Assembly: GCF_000021925.1 (NCBI RefSeq)
Contig: NC_011830.1
Coordinates: 4,437,001 to 4,501,000 of the forward strand
From: Desulfitobacterium hafniense DCB-2
GTDB taxonomy: Bacteria > Bacillota > Desulfitobacteriia > Desulfitobacteriales > Desulfitobacteriaceae
DNA: 64,000 bases
Direction of reading: 5' to 3'
The notes under the pieces are model-generated. The model searched no databases. It had not been told where the DNA came from and saw nothing but the letters and a program-made list of their open reading frames with translations. This document shows, piece by piece, positions 17,028 to 26,061 of the stretch. Position 1 is the first letter of the stretch. Every line of letters starts with the position of its first letter. A program made the translations under genes and the position numbers.

Positions 17028-17315
17028 GTGAGTATCTTTGAAGCCCTTATGCTCCTTAGTTTTGGAGCCGCCTGGCCTTTCTCCATTCACAAATCTTATG
17101 TATCCCGGTCTATCGAAGGAAAAAGCCCTTTCTTTCTTATCATCCTGATCTTCGGCTATGTCGCCGGCATTCTGCACAAGCTCTTTTACCAGTACGATCA
17201 GGTAATCTACCTTTATATACTGAACCTGCTCATGGTCTCGGTAGATTTTCTCCTCTATCTTCGCAATAGCCGTCTGGCCAAAGTGCATCGTAAGATTTCT
17301 CAACCCATTATTTAG
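17028..17315 (+). CDS. Small three-helix membrane protein (PQ-loop-like)
   Basis: 95 residues from a GTG at 17028 with AGGAGG seven bases upstream. Three hydrophobic segments are visible: IFEALMLLSFGAAWPFSI, FFLIILIFGYVAGILHKL and VIYLYILNLLMVSVDFLLYL. The FGAAWPFSI segment followed by a basic GKSPFF resembles one half of PQ-loop (SemiSWEET-like) transporters, which work as dimers of such units. The resemblance is by eye and no substrate can be named. Confidence 0.65.
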   Translation: MSIFEALMLLSFGAAWPFSIHKSYVSRSIEGKSPFFLIILIFGYVAGILHKLFYQYDQVIYLYILNLLMVSVDFLLYLRNSRLAKVHRKISQPII

Positions 17316-17395
17316 ATTTCCTTATAGAAGGATAATTAGGCTCCTCAATAGAAAGCCTATTACTACGGAAGTTTCCTTGACAAGGGGGAATCACA

Positions 17396-17767
17396 ATGAG
17401 TGAGAAGCAAAACGAACTGGAACAACGCCTTATGGTCGGCCTGCACGGAACGCCCGAGCTCAAACACAGTGAGAAAATGCAGCACCTTGGTCAATTCCGT
17501 GAACGCATCATCAGGTTGCTGACCAAAGACCAGGTAGATGATAGCCATGTCTATCCTGAAATCGAAGAAGCACTTAAAGATCCCCGGGCCTCCCGCCTTC
17601 TTCTCAACGGGGATTTAGCTTATCGATATCGTGATAAATATATAAAAATCGCCCGCAAACACAGCAAGCCTTATACCGTGGTCAATGACCCCAGCCTGAA
17701 AGGCAATGCGGGCCTAATCGTGGTGGCTGACCACGCTGTGGATGTGGATAAGATCGAGGTTGAGTAA
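17396..17767 (+). CDS. YueI family protein (DUF1694)
   Basis: 123 residues. The frame LEQRLMVGLHGTPELKHSEK with GQFRERIIRLLTKDQV, then LNGDLAYRYRDKYIKIARKH and VVNDPSLKGNAGLIVVADHAV match the YueI/DUF1694 family of Firmicutes, which has a pili-like RNase L7Ae-type fold prediction but no assigned function. AAGGGGGAATCACA precedes the ATG. It is transcribed alone and ends at a strong terminator. Confidence 0.85.
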   Translation: MSEKQNELEQRLMVGLHGTPELKHSEKMQHLGQFRERIIRLLTKDQVDDSHVYPEIEEALKDPRASRLLLNGDLAYRYRDKYIKIARKHSKPYTVVNDPSLKGNAGLIVVADHAVDVDKIEVE

Positions 17768-17773
17768 AAATAA

Positions 17774-17817
17774 AGGGACGGTTCAAAGCAAAAACACGCT
17801 TTGGTCCGTCCCCTTTT
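17774..17817 (+). terminator. Terminator after yueI
   Basis: GGGACGG pairs with CCGTCCC, and an inner CAAAGC pairs with GCTTTG. TTTT follows. It starts seven bases after the stop codon. Confidence 0.85.
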
Positions 17818-17861
17818 ATCTCAATTTAAATTTTATATCCATATTAATACATCTTGCTCCA

Positions 17862-18242
17862 TCAGCTCACGGATTGGACCCTGCGCTTGCTGAGAATCTC
17901 AAAGACTTCATCTCGTTCTTCCTTGATTTCTCTGATGTCCACAGAGTTATGAACTATTGCTTTTTCTAATACAACAGTTTTGTCATTAATAAGCCGAATA
18001 ATTTGTTCATGTTCTCTTTCATTTTGTTCACGATGAGCCACTTGGCCTTCAGCTAGAATCTTAATGTCTTTACGAATATCATCGATGGACACTTCTACCT
18101 TTCTTAAGCGCTGGTCAATGCCTTGAACACGCTGCTCAATGCCTTGAACGCGCTGATCAATACCTTGAACGCGCTGATCAATATCTTGAACTTGCTGGTT
18201 AATGCCTTGCAGCAATTCTAGAATAAGCCGCTCATTCTCCAC
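17862..18242 (-). CDS. Coiled-coil protein with tandem heptads
   Basis: 126 residues, almost all coiled coil. Residues 14-46 are near-identical heptads of the form (I/V)(D/E)QRVQG repeated about four times. The 21-bp units are also visible in DNA as repeats of TTGAACGCGCTGATCAA. The second half (EVSIDDIRKDIKILAEG, then EQIIRLINDKTVVLEK) continues as a helix rich in Glu and Lys. Similar small coiled-coil proteins are common in Desulfitobacterium and Clostridia and have no known function. No membrane segment or enzymatic motif is seen. Confidence 0.75.
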   Translation of the reverse strand: MENERLILELLQGINQQVQDIDQRVQGIDQRVQGIEQRVQGIDQRLRKVEVSIDDIRKDIKILAEGQVAHREQNEREHEQIIRLINDKTVVLEKAIVHNSVDIREIKEERDEVFEILSKRRVQSVS

Positions 18243-18352
18243 TTTGCCACCACCTTTAACGATTCCTCTGTCAGCATTTTACCATAATACTTATCTTATT
18301 CCTATACTATGATGGCGGCCCATGGACTTTTAGGTGGTGAAGCAAAAGAATT

Positions 18353-19483
18353 CTATGGCTTCAAGACAACTTTAATGCAGTTATCCTTTTTCTCGTCAAA
18401 AACCTCATAGGCATGCTCCCCTTTATCTAAGGAAAGGCGGTGAGTAATGATATCCGTAGCATCAAACCGGCCTGTTTTGATCAATTCCATGATCGGCTCC
18501 ACATAGGAATGGGCCGGGCATTGCCCCATCTTCAAGGTAATGTTTCGGGAGAAAAAATCCCCCAAAGGAAACAGATTATACTTTGACCCATAGACACCTA
18601 CCAAAGCTACGGTTCCACCTTTTCGCACTGCCTGAGTGGCAATCTCAATGGCTGATTTGGAGCCCCCTTGGAGCTTAAGCAAGGTCTCGATCTTCTCAAG
18701 GGTGGATGCTTTGCCATCCATACCTACACAGTCGATCACCACGTCCGCACCTCCGTGAGTTATCTCCTTAATATACTCGCCGGTGTTGTCGTGATCTTCA
18801 AAGTTAATGACCTCCACCCCATAGTATCTATAGGCATGATCCAGCCGGTAGCTAATATGATCCACGGCAATGACTCGTTTGGCCCCCTGGAAAATGGCCC
18901 ATTTGATGGTCAGCAGGCCTACCGGCCCACAGCCCAGGACCACCACTGTATCGTCCTTTTTTACCCCACCGATTTCCACTCCCCAGTATGAGGTAGGCAG
19001 GATATCTGTTAAGAAGAGGACCTGTTCGTCGGTTAATTCCTCCGGAACCACTTTGGGCCCCACATTGGCGTAAGGAACTCGCAGGTACTCCGCCTGTCCC
19101 CCATCATAACCGCCAAAAGTATTGCTGTAGCCAAAATACGCTCCCACTTCGGCTTCAGGATTCGCGTTATCACACTGACTCCACAGGTCATGTTCACAAT
19201 ACCAGCAATGCCCGCAGGCAATAGGAAAAGGCACAATAACCCGATCTCCTTTTTTAATGTTGTACACATCCCCGCCTACCTCTTCTACGATGCCCATGGT
19301 CTCATGACCAAGAACAAACCCCTCGGGCATACCGGGGACCATACCGTGAATAAGATGAAGATCTGAACCGCATATGGCTGTGGATGTGACCTTAACAATG
19401 ATGTCGTCAGGCTTTTGTATTCCCGGATCTCCGACATTCTTAACTTTAACATCCCGAATTCCCTCATAAACTATTGCTTTCAT
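18353..19483 (-). CDS. Zinc-dependent alcohol dehydrogenase (formaldehyde-dehydrogenase-like MDR)
   Basis: Medium-chain dehydrogenase of 376 residues. Catalytic zinc ligands are visible at STAICGSDLHL and GHETMGIVEEVG. The structural zinc loop is CGHCWYCEHDLWSQC. The Rossmann motif VVVLGCGPVGLLTIK binds NAD(P). The long insertion (GAYFGYSNTFGGYDGGQAE) is typical of glutathione-independent formaldehyde dehydrogenase-like members. The ATG at 19483 follows GAAGGTGTAGGTGTAGGT. The true substrate could be an alcohol, an aldehyde or a polyol, and nothing nearby settles it. Confidence 0.88.
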   Translation of the reverse strand: MKAIVYEGIRDVKVKNVGDPGIQKPDDIIVKVTSTAICGSDLHLIHGMVPGMPEGFVLGHETMGIVEEVGGDVYNIKKGDRVIVPFPIACGHCWYCEHDLWSQCDNANPEAEVGAYFGYSNTFGGYDGGQAEYLRVPYANVGPKVVPEELTDEQVLFLTDILPTSYWGVEIGGVKKDDTVVVLGCGPVGLLTIKWAIFQGAKRVIAVDHISYRLDHAYRYYGVEVINFEDHDNTGEYIKEITHGGADVVIDCVGMDGKASTLEKIETLLKLQGGSKSAIEIATQAVRKGGTVALVGVYGSKYNLFPLGDFFSRNITLKMGQCPAHSYVEPIMELIKTGRFDATDIITHRLSLDKGEHAYEVFDEKKDNCIKVVLKP

Positions 19484-19627
19484 ACCTACACCTACACCTT
19501 CTAGAAAGTTATTTTGCAGATAGCTTTCTCCTGGCAGTGTAGATCTATACAAAACCAATTTTTTGAGCCTTGATGTATTTGCCATTTTATGAAGGTAACT
19601 TTTGTAACTTATATAACTATCTGAAAA

Positions 19628-19668
19628 ATAGCAAGAGGGTTGCCGTAGTACGACAACCCTCTTGCTAT
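19628..19668 (-). terminator. Terminator after rnpB
   Basis: A perfect 15-bp stem, ATAGCAAGAGGGTTG (19628-19642) with its complement (19654-19668). On the minus strand it is followed by TTTTT. Confidence 0.85.
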
Positions 19669-19710
19669 GCTAAACATGAGCCATATAGAGGAAAACTCCT
19701 ATGCATAATT

Positions 19711-20104
19711 ATGCAAAGCCAATCTATAAGCCGGGTTCTGTTCCTTCCTTTCAGAAGGTGATGATCATCTATCTGGGACCGTTGTTACCAACGGCCTCAA
19801 GCGACCTTACCCGGAGACAAAAACGGGCCGTTTTATAGTCTCCCTATTCGGTCTTGCTCCAAGTGGGGTTTGCAGGGCCAGCCTGTCACCAGGCTGCCGG
19901 TGAGCTCTTACCTCGCCTTTCCACCCTTACCAAACGCTCAGTCAGTCATCGGACCGGCCGCTGTTTGGCGGTATATCTCTGTTGCACTGTCCTTAGGATT
20001 TCTCCCACTGGGCGTTACCCAGCACCTTGCCCTATGGAGCCCGGACTTTCCTCAGAAGCAACCTTTCGGTTCTTACTTCCGCGACCATCTGATTAACTTT
20101 GCTT
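19711..20104 (-). ncRNA. rnpB: RNase P RNA (class A)
   Basis: Catalytic RNA that trims tRNA 5' leaders. On the minus strand the conserved GAGGAAAGTCCGGGCTCC lies near the 5' end and AACAGAACCCGGCTTATAG near the 3' end. The P1 helix can be traced: GCAAAGTTAATC (5') pairs with GATTGGCTTTGC (3'). Ends are set from this helix and may be off by a few bases. About 394 nucleotides, normal for a class A RNA as found in Clostridia. Confidence 0.95.
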
Positions 20105-20167
20105 AACTATCTTACTTGATTCCGGCCTTTTGGTCAAATAGATTTAAATGGATTAATAACCAACCAA

Positions 20168-20326
20168 CTAACTTTTAGCGAAGTTTTTCCCTGATTGACG
20201 CAATTGCTCCATTTCAGCATCAATATCCATAAGAGATGTCAGCAGTTTGGCTTTATTCTCCGAACCTTGCGATAGTTGCTTTAAAATGCGGTCCCGCTCT
20301 TGACGTAAAAATTCTGTACGACTCAT
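20168..20326 (-). CDS. Small helical protein of unknown function
   Basis: 52 residues starting at the ATG at 20326, which has a perfect AAGGAGG nine bases upstream. The sequence is a pair of polar helices (SRTEFLRQERDRILKQL and DIDAEMEQLRQSG). The strong ribosome binding site is the main argument that it is real. No family is recognised. It lies just upstream of rnpB. The 280 bases between it and the Nif3-like gene hold only AT-rich sequence and the terminator at 20609. Confidence 0.65.
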   Translation of the reverse strand: MSRTEFLRQERDRILKQLSQGSENKAKLLTSLMDIDAEMEQLRQSGKNFAKS

Positions 20327-20608
20327 GATGTCGTCCTCCTTTATATTTCTATTTCGTATAATTCTCAAAACAAATGTATTAGTATTAGAGGAAATTTTCA
20401 GTAATTAAAATCTAACACATTTTTGTATCTAAGTCCGTGATTCGAATCACTCTGCTAAAAAGCCCTGATCTTTTTTCAGTTTTCTTTATAATATTTAGAA
20501 CTATTTCGATTTTCCTATGACATTATTCTACATCAAAAGATTTTGTGTGTCAATAATTTATATTCATAATATTCAGTATTTATCATTGCTGGAATATCCC
20601 TCCACAGT

Positions 20609-20640
20609 AAAAAAGGCACTCCTATTATAATAGAAATGCC
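20609..20640 (-). terminator. Terminator after the Nif3-like gene
   Basis: GGCA-TTTC-TATTATAATA-GGAG-TGCC hairpin on the minus strand (one mismatch in each arm), followed by TTTTTT. Confidence 0.65.
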
Positions 20641-20650
20641 GCTGTACCCT

Positions 20651-21817
20651 CTAACTATTCAGTGCCCTCCATGGGTTTTTCATCTCTTGACTGATGATCA
20701 CCTCAACCCCTGCCAGGGCTTTCTCTGCTTTTAAATGCTCTGCCAGGGTCTTGACCATGGGAGCTTCGCCCCAAAAGTGCCCCATATCCATGATGGGCAG
20801 CCCTGCTTCAAGGGCATCCAGAACTTCATGATGATCCACATCGCCGGTGATTAAGAGGTCGGCTCCTTTGAAGAGGGCTTGGGAGATAAAGCTTCCGCCG
20901 CTTCCATTAACAATGGCTATTTTGCGAAGAATCTGTTCCGGATTTCCAGAAGCGCGCACCTTGGGTTCCTCTGCTAAGGAGGCAGGAGCAAGCTTTCTTA
21001 AGCCGGCGGATAATTTACGCGCAAAACTGCCCAGGCTCTCAGGCACTTTTAAATAACCGATGACACCATAACCCCGGCTTGCTCCCCTATTGTAGAGAGG
21101 GATTAAATCATAGGCCGGCTCCTCATAAGGGTGTGCTTTCTGCAAGGCTTTCACTACACGGTCGATGCGGTTCTCCGGCAGAATGCTTTCCAGCCTTATC
21201 TCCTCTACCCGCGTCAATTCGCCAACCTCACCGATAGTAGGATGAGCATTATCCAGAGGGCGGAACATTCCGGCTCCGGCCACCGCGAAAAAACACTCCG
21301 CATACTCAGAAGCATGAGGTCCGCCAGTGATGCCTTCCCCGACTCCAACGTTTACGAGAGCCTGGCGAACTGCCTCGGCATGGTCTTTAGGAACAAAGGT
21401 TACCAATTTGACGAGTTTTTCCGCATGAGTTAGCTTAAGATATTCCATCTTTTCCAACTCTAAGGCCCTTCCCAGACTCCAGCTGGAAGACAGGGGGGAT
21501 TGATCCAAATTGGTATGGGCGGCATAGTAGGCAATTCCTGATTGAATCATTTGGATCGGCAGTCTTGCGCTTTGGTTGTCGGAGCGGAGATTTTTCAGGG
21601 CTCTGAACAGGATGGGATGATGAGCTACGATGAGCTGCACATCCTTTTCCCGGGCTTCCTGCAGAACTTCCGGAGTGGCATCCAACGCCACCAGAATCCG
21701 CTCGACAGGAGCGGCAAAATCCCCTACCAGGAGCCCCACATTGTCCCATTCCTCAGCCCAGGCTTTGGGGGCAACCCTTTCAATGATCTGAGCGATTAAA
21801 CCGACGGAAACAGGCAT
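20651..21817 (-). CDS. Nif3-like dinuclear metal centre protein (YqfO type)
   Basis: 388 residues with the Nif3 fold split by a PII/CutA-like insertion (about residues 130-235), as in B. subtilis YqfO. Metal ligands are visible at AEEWDNVGLLVGD, VAHHPILF and AAHTNLDQ in the first half. In the second half, LITGDVDHHEVLDALEAG and DMGHFWGE supply the rest. The insertion contains ECFFAVAGAGMF and KAHPYEEPAYDLI. The function is uncertain; older annotations call it GTP cyclohydrolase I type 2. It overlaps trmK by 22 bases, a gene order conserved in Firmicutes. Confidence 0.93.
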   Translation of the reverse strand: MPVSVGLIAQIIERVAPKAWAEEWDNVGLLVGDFAAPVERILVALDATPEVLQEAREKDVQLIVAHHPILFRALKNLRSDNQSARLPIQMIQSGIAYYAAHTNLDQSPLSSSWSLGRALELEKMEYLKLTHAEKLVKLVTFVPKDHAEAVRQALVNVGVGEGITGGPHASEYAECFFAVAGAGMFRPLDNAHPTIGEVGELTRVEEIRLESILPENRIDRVVKALQKAHPYEEPAYDLIPLYNRGASRGYGVIGYLKVPESLGSFARKLSAGLRKLAPASLAEEPKVRASGNPEQILRKIAIVNGSGGSFISQALFKGADLLITGDVDHHEVLDALEAGLPIMDMGHFWGEAPMVKTLAEHLKAEKALAGVEVIISQEMKNPWRALNS

Positions 21818-22593
21818 TTTACCAACTCCTCCACTACTTTGATGGACGTAGTATACTCCTGAATGCGCTTTTGCACTTTCTCCTGGCTGGACTTTTGCAT
21901 TTCATGGATGGTTCTCCGGAAGGTTTGTATCTGCTCAAGGATCAGCACTTTTAGTTCTTCACCGGGATCTTCCAAGGCAAGGGGACCCCATTCCCAGATC
22001 CATTGAGTGAGGATGCTTTCGCTCAGTTGTGAATCATCCGACACCGCACCAACCTGATCGAGCCACTTCTGCATTTTGCACTGCAGCTCCGCCAGGGCAT
22101 ATCCTTCCCGGCGTGAAAAATGCATCACGCCGTAGATTCGGCCTTCCTCAGCCACATACTCTTCTCGCTTCATCCGCCAGCCTCCTTGCAGCAAGGTCAG
22201 ACGTACTTTTCCCTCAGCCCCCTGAGGTTGGAGAATGAGCTCATTAACCTGAGACATCACATCCGGCCGGACGGCGAAAATCTCCAGCATCGTATTTCCG
22301 CCCATCCCGGCTAAGGTGAGAGCATCCACTTCCCCCGCCTGAATGGGCTTCAAACCATCCCCATACCGGACATCAATGACCGGTTGCAAGCCCCGGCTTG
22401 CGATGGCAGAGCAAGCGGAGCGATAAGGTCCCTCGTGCACATCCACTGCCACAGCCTTGGTAATCTTGTGATTCTCCCAGAGGAATATGGGCAAATAGGC
22501 ATGATCCGTTCCGATATCTCCCAGCCGGGAGCCTTCGGGAACAAATGCAGCCACACGTTGAAGGCGTGGTCCTAAATTCACGGAAACAGCCAT
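21796..22593 (-). CDS. trmK: tRNA (adenine22-N1)-methyltransferase TrmK
   Basis: 265 residues. The N-terminus GPRLQRVAAFVPEGSRLGDIG gives the SAM-binding motif I. AYLPIFL, AVDVHEGPYRSA and LTLAGMGGNTMLEI follow, all typical of TrmK (YqfN). It methylates A22 of some tRNAs. The C-terminal coiled coil (QIQTFRRTIHEMQKSSQEK) is also a family feature. GAAAGGAGTTAACCT precedes the ATG. It forms an operon with the Nif3-like gene; sigA and dnaG lie upstream, as in other Firmicutes. Confidence 0.94.
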   Translation of the reverse strand: MAVSVNLGPRLQRVAAFVPEGSRLGDIGTDHAYLPIFLWENHKITKAVAVDVHEGPYRSACSAIASRGLQPVIDVRYGDGLKPIQAGEVDALTLAGMGGNTMLEIFAVRPDVMSQVNELILQPQGAEGKVRLTLLQGGWRMKREEYVAEEGRIYGVMHFSRREGYALAELQCKMQKWLDQVGAVSDDSQLSESILTQWIWEWGPLALEDPGEELKVLILEQIQTFRRTIHEMQKSSQEKVQKRIQEYTTSIKVVEELVKCLFPSV

Positions 22594-22697
22594 AGGTTAA
22601 CTCCTTTCCATCAGAGGCTAGCACTCATCAACAAGAGGTTATCACTCATAGAAAAATAGCGAGATGCTTCATACATCTCGCTACGTTCGTTCTTAAG

Positions 22698-22773
22698 TGG
22701 TGACCCGTACGGGATTCGAACCCGTGTTACCGCCGTGAAAGGGCGGTGTCTTAGGCCGCTTGACCAACGGGCC
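22698..22773 (-). tRNA. tRNA-Glu (UUC)
   Basis: Clover leaf on the minus strand: acceptor GGCCCGT pairs with ACGGGTC, the anticodon loop CTTTCAC gives TTC, the T arm reads CACGGGTTCGAATCCCGT, and CCA is encoded. Confidence 0.97.
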
Positions 22774-22826
22774 AGGATTTCTATACGAACCTCATGGCTC
22801 ATGCCTCATGCCTCAGGTTTCGTATA

Positions 22827-22901
22827 TGGTGGGCCCACTAGGATTCGAACCTAGGACCAACCGGTTATGAGCCGGCCGCTCTACCGCTGAGCTATAGGCC
22901 C
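22827..22901 (-). tRNA. tRNA with CAU anticodon (elongator Met or Ile2)
   Basis: Acceptor GGGCCTA pairs with TGGGCCC. The anticodon loop CTCATAA gives CAT, and CCA is encoded. It is not initiator Met: the first acceptor pair is G-C, and the anticodon stem lacks three G-C pairs in the initiator pattern. CAT could read Met, or Ile (AUA) after lysidine modification; that choice is not safe by eye. Confidence 0.93.
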
Positions 22902-22911
22902 AATAAAAAAA

Positions 22912-22986
22912 TGGCTCCCCGAGCAGGACTCGAACCTGCAACCTACCGGTTAACAGCCGGTTGCTCCACCATTGAGCTATCGAGGA
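22912..22986 (-). tRNA. tRNA-Asn (GUU)
   Basis: Acceptor TCCTCGA pairs with TCGGGGA. The anticodon loop CTGTTAA gives GTT, the T arm reads GCAGGTTCGAGTCCTGC, and CCA is encoded. Confidence 0.97.
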
Positions 22987-23051
22987 ATGCCCTTCGCAGA
23001 GTTTATTATACGAGATTCGTATTAGCTAGTCAAGCTTAATATTTGAGTTTT

Positions 23052-24170
23052 TTATTCCAGGTAATCCTTGAGCTTCTTGCTGCGGCTGGGATGGCGAAGC
23101 TTACGCAGAGCTTTGGCTTCGATCTGGCGAATCCGTTCCCGGGTTACGCCGAATTCCTGGCCTACTTCCTCTAAAGTCCGGGTACGGCCATCATCAAGGC
23201 CAAAACGCAAACGCAGAACCTTTTCTTCCCGGGGAGTCAGGGTCTCTAAGACCTCTTCCAATTGCTCTTTCAACAGGATAAAGGAAGCTGCCTCCGAAGG
23301 GGCCGGGGCATCTTCATCAGGAATGAAATCTCCTAAATGGGAGTCTTCTTCTTCCCCAATCGGTGTCTCCAAGGATACCGGCTCCTGGGCAATCTTCATA
23401 ATCTCCCGGACCCGCTCTACAGAAATATCCATTTGTACAGCGATCTCTTCTGGGGTTGGTTCACGTCCTAATTCCTGCAGAAGTTGGCGTGATACCCGAA
23501 TCAGCTTATTGATAGTTTCTACCATATGCACAGGTATCCGAATGGTTCTTGCCTGATCGGCAATAGCCCGGGTAATGGCTTGGCGAATCCACCATGTGGC
23601 ATAGGTTGAGAACTTAAAGCCTTTGACGTAATCAAATTTCTCTACAGCCTTAATCAGTCCCAGGTTGCCTTCCTGAATCAAATCCAGGAAAAGCATCCCC
23701 CGGCCTACATAACGTTTGGCAATGCTGACAACGAGGCGCAAATTGGCTTCAGCCAAACGGCGTTTAGCGCTCTCGTCCCCTTGTTCCATGCGTTTGGCCA
23801 GTTCAATCTCTTCTTCAGCAGTAAGAAGGGGGACGCGGCCAATCTCTTTAAGGTACATGCGGACAGGATCATCGATTCCTACTCCTTCAGGAATGGAAAG
23901 ATCCACATCCACCTCTTCCTCAACATCAGGGTCATCCACATCATCGGGGATTTCGTCCGTGACCTTTTCCAAGGCTTCCACTTCACCCGCTTCAGGGATG
24001 ATATCAATCCCCATCCGGCCAATCTGTTCATACACTTCATCAATCTGTTCGGCTGTGAGCTCAATTCCTTGGAGGGTATCCATGATCTCCCGGTAGGTTA
24101 AAGAACCTTTTTTCTTGCCTTTTTGGATCAGTTCTTTTACCGCATCGACCTTCAATTGGTCATCATTCAT
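23052..24170 (-). CDS. sigA: Primary RNA polymerase sigma factor SigA (RpoD)
   Basis: Housekeeping sigma factor of 372 residues, as long as B. subtilis SigA. Region 1.2 (DPVRMYLKEIGRVPLLTAEEE), region 2 (NLRLVVSIAKRYVGRGM, then GFKFSTYATWWIRQAI), region 3 (IRIPVHMVETINK) and region 4 (TPREEKVLRLRFGLDDG, then VTRERIRQIEAKALRKLRH) are all present. The ATG at 24170 is chosen because AAGGGAGGGG lies at normal distance; an upstream in-frame ATG at 24230 would overlap dnaG and lacks a site. dnaG-sigA is the usual macromolecular synthesis operon. Confidence 0.98.
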   Translation of the reverse strand: MNDDQLKVDAVKELIQKGKKKGSLTYREIMDTLQGIELTAEQIDEVYEQIGRMGIDIIPEAGEVEALEKVTDEIPDDVDDPDVEEEVDVDLSIPEGVGIDDPVRMYLKEIGRVPLLTAEEEIELAKRMEQGDESAKRRLAEANLRLVVSIAKRYVGRGMLFLDLIQEGNLGLIKAVEKFDYVKGFKFSTYATWWIRQAITRAIADQARTIRIPVHMVETINKLIRVSRQLLQELGREPTPEEIAVQMDISVERVREIMKIAQEPVSLETPIGEEEDSHLGDFIPDEDAPAPSEAASFILLKEQLEEVLETLTPREEKVLRLRFGLDDGRTRTLEEVGQEFGVTRERIRQIEAKALRKLRHPSRSKKLKDYLE

Positions 24171-24216
24171 AGATTCCCCTCCCTTCTTGGTTTCTGTTTT
24201 TTGTGTGCTCATGACC

Positions 24217-26061
24217 TTACTTTTCGCCACTTCTCAACCGCTCTCCTATCTCTTTTAACAGGGCTAAAGCACCTGTCAAATCGCCGGATTTTTCTAATTC
24301 AACCATTCGAGCCTGAAGCTCTTCCACAGTTTCTTCTTCGCTCATCGAATGAATCTGTTTCATGCAATCATGAAAAAGTCGTTGCGGGTTGGCTAGCTCC
24401 ATGTCTTCCAGCATGATCTGGGCTACTTTGCTTTGCAAAGGGCCCGATTCCATACCCGACAAAGCTCCATTGCCGATACAGCGCGCTTTTTCAATATAAT
24501 CAAATATCTGCTGATGATACGCTACCTTCCAAAATCCCTCGACCCATTGATCCTTGAATTCTGAGACAGGAATTAATTGTTCAAGCAAAAGACGCAACAA
24601 AACTCGCTCAGCTCGAATCACTCCATCAGGAACTGACGCTCCGCTTGGAGTCGGATTTGCACACCTATTGATATTATCCCTGTTTTTTACAGAAATATCC
24701 TGTTTGTTACGAAATAATTCCTCTCCAGAGGCCTTTTTCGAAGGTTTCCGGTCAAATCCTGCAATTTCCTCTTGAACCCTATCTAAGGTCAGACCCAGCT
24801 CCAAACTCAAAAACCGCTCATACCCTTCCCGCTCGACAGGACTTTGCACTTTGACGATATCCGGTGCTAATTCTCGGACCAATTCTGCTTTCTCCGGAGC
24901 TGATAGGGTTGGTTTCGTTTGGACATGGACCTGATATTTAAATTGAATATAGGGTTCCGCTTGAGCTAACGCTTTATTAAATTCTTCCACTCCGAAGGTT
25001 TTAAGATATTCATCCGGGTCCTTAGCCCCGGACAGCCTTAATATATCTACCCGAAAACCCATGTCCTGCAATAGCTCACCCGCCCGAAGGGTTGCTTGAG
25101 TGCCGGCCTGATCCGAATCATAAACAACCACCACACGCCCAGTGTAGCGATGGATCAGTTTTGCCTGATCCCGGGTTAAGGCCGTTCCTAAAGAAGCTAC
25201 TGCATTTTTGAAGCCTGCTTTTTGTAAGGCGATAACATCCATGTAACCTTCCGCCAGAAGAGCAAATCCGTGTTCCCGGATCCCCTGGTGAGCTCGGTGC
25301 ATTCCGTATAAATGATGTCCCTTATTAAAAAAAGCAGTCTCTGGTGAATTCAGATATTTTGGTGTAGAATGATCTAAGACCCGCCCGCCAAAGCCAATGG
25401 TCTTGTGACGGGAGTCGAGTATGGCAAATATTACCCTTTTTCGAAAACGGTCGTAAAAGCCACGGGACCTTCCCTCCGACTGGTCTCGCTCTAAGGCAAG
25501 CCCGGCTTGAGCCAACTCCTGGGGGCTTACCCCCCGGGCGCTGAGGGCTTCAAGCAGTCCGTCCCATCGATCGGGGGCATAACCTAAACGAAATTGCTTG
25601 ATGGTCTCCTCGTCCATCCCTCGCTGCTGAAAGTATTGCCTTCCAGGCTCTCCTTCAGGTCTATGCAGCAGGACCTCATGAAAATAACCCGTTGCCCAAT
25701 CGTGAATCTCTTCCCAACGACGTCGACGGGTTTGTTGTTCTTTCTCACGGGGTGAAAGCTCTTTCTCCGGGAGAACAATACCGTGTTTTTGAGCTAAATG
25801 CTCCACCGTTTCGACAAAATTCCAGTTTTCCTTTTTCATTAAAAAAGAAAATACATTACCGCCCGTATGGCAACCGAAGCAATAAAAAATCTGCTTGTCC
25901 GGGGTCACCGTAAAACTCGGGGTTTTCTCCGCATGAAACGGACAGAGGCCCAGGTAATTCTTCCCTTTCCGTTGAAGCCGTACGTATTCGGAAATTGTAT
26001 CCACGATATCGGAACGCAATCTGACTTCTTCAACGATCTCCTCAGGAATTCTGTAGTCCAC
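24217..26061 (-). CDS. dnaG: DNA primase DnaG
   Basis: Makes RNA primers at the replication fork. The N-terminal zinc-binding domain shows CPFHAEKTPSF and YCFGCHTGG (Cys-x2-His and Cys-x2-Cys). The Toprim catalytic core includes LAEGYMDVIALQKAG and VVVYDSDQAGTQATLRAG. The C-terminal helicase-binding part is about residues 430-614 and is less conserved. The start is uncertain: GTG at 26061 gives the usual N-terminus (VDYRIPEEIVEEVR) and has AGGGGTGG about 13 bases upstream. It is the first gene of the dnaG-sigA operon. Confidence 0.95.
   Translation of the reverse strand: MDYRIPEEIVEEVRLRSDIVDTISEYVRLQRKGKNYLGLCPFHAEKTPSFTVTPDKQIFYCFGCHTGGNVFSFLMKKENWNFVETVEHLAQKHGIVLPEKELSPREKEQQTRRRRWEEIHDWATGYFHEVLLHRPEGEPGRQYFQQRGMDEETIKQFRLGYAPDRWDGLLEALSARGVSPQELAQAGLALERDQSEGRSRGFYDRFRKRVIFAILDSRHKTIGFGGRVLDHSTPKYLNSPETAFFNKGHHLYGMHRAHQGIREHGFALLAEGYMDVIALQKAGFKNAVASLGTALTRDQAKLIHRYTGRVVVVYDSDQAGTQATLRAGELLQDMGFRVDILRLSGAKDPDEYLKTFGVEEFNKALAQAEPYIQFKYQVHVQTKPTLSAPEKAELVRELAPDIVKVQSPVEREGYERFLSLELGLTLDRVQEEIAGFDRKPSKKASGEELFRNKQDISVKNRDNINRCANPTPSGASVPDGVIRAERVLLRLLLEQLIPVSEFKDQWVEGFWKVAYHQQIFDYIEKARCIGNGALSGMESGPLQSKVAQIMLEDMELANPQRLFHDCMKQIHSMSEEETVEELQARMVELEKSGDLTGALALLKEIGERLRSGEK

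Noticed and set aside
17862..18242. Reading the 21-bp repeats as a CRISPR array
   Set aside because: The units are contiguous in-frame heptads with no spacers.
24171..24230. An upstream start for SigA at 24230
   Set aside because: It would overlap dnaG and has no ribosome binding site, whereas 24170 has a strong one and gives the usual length.
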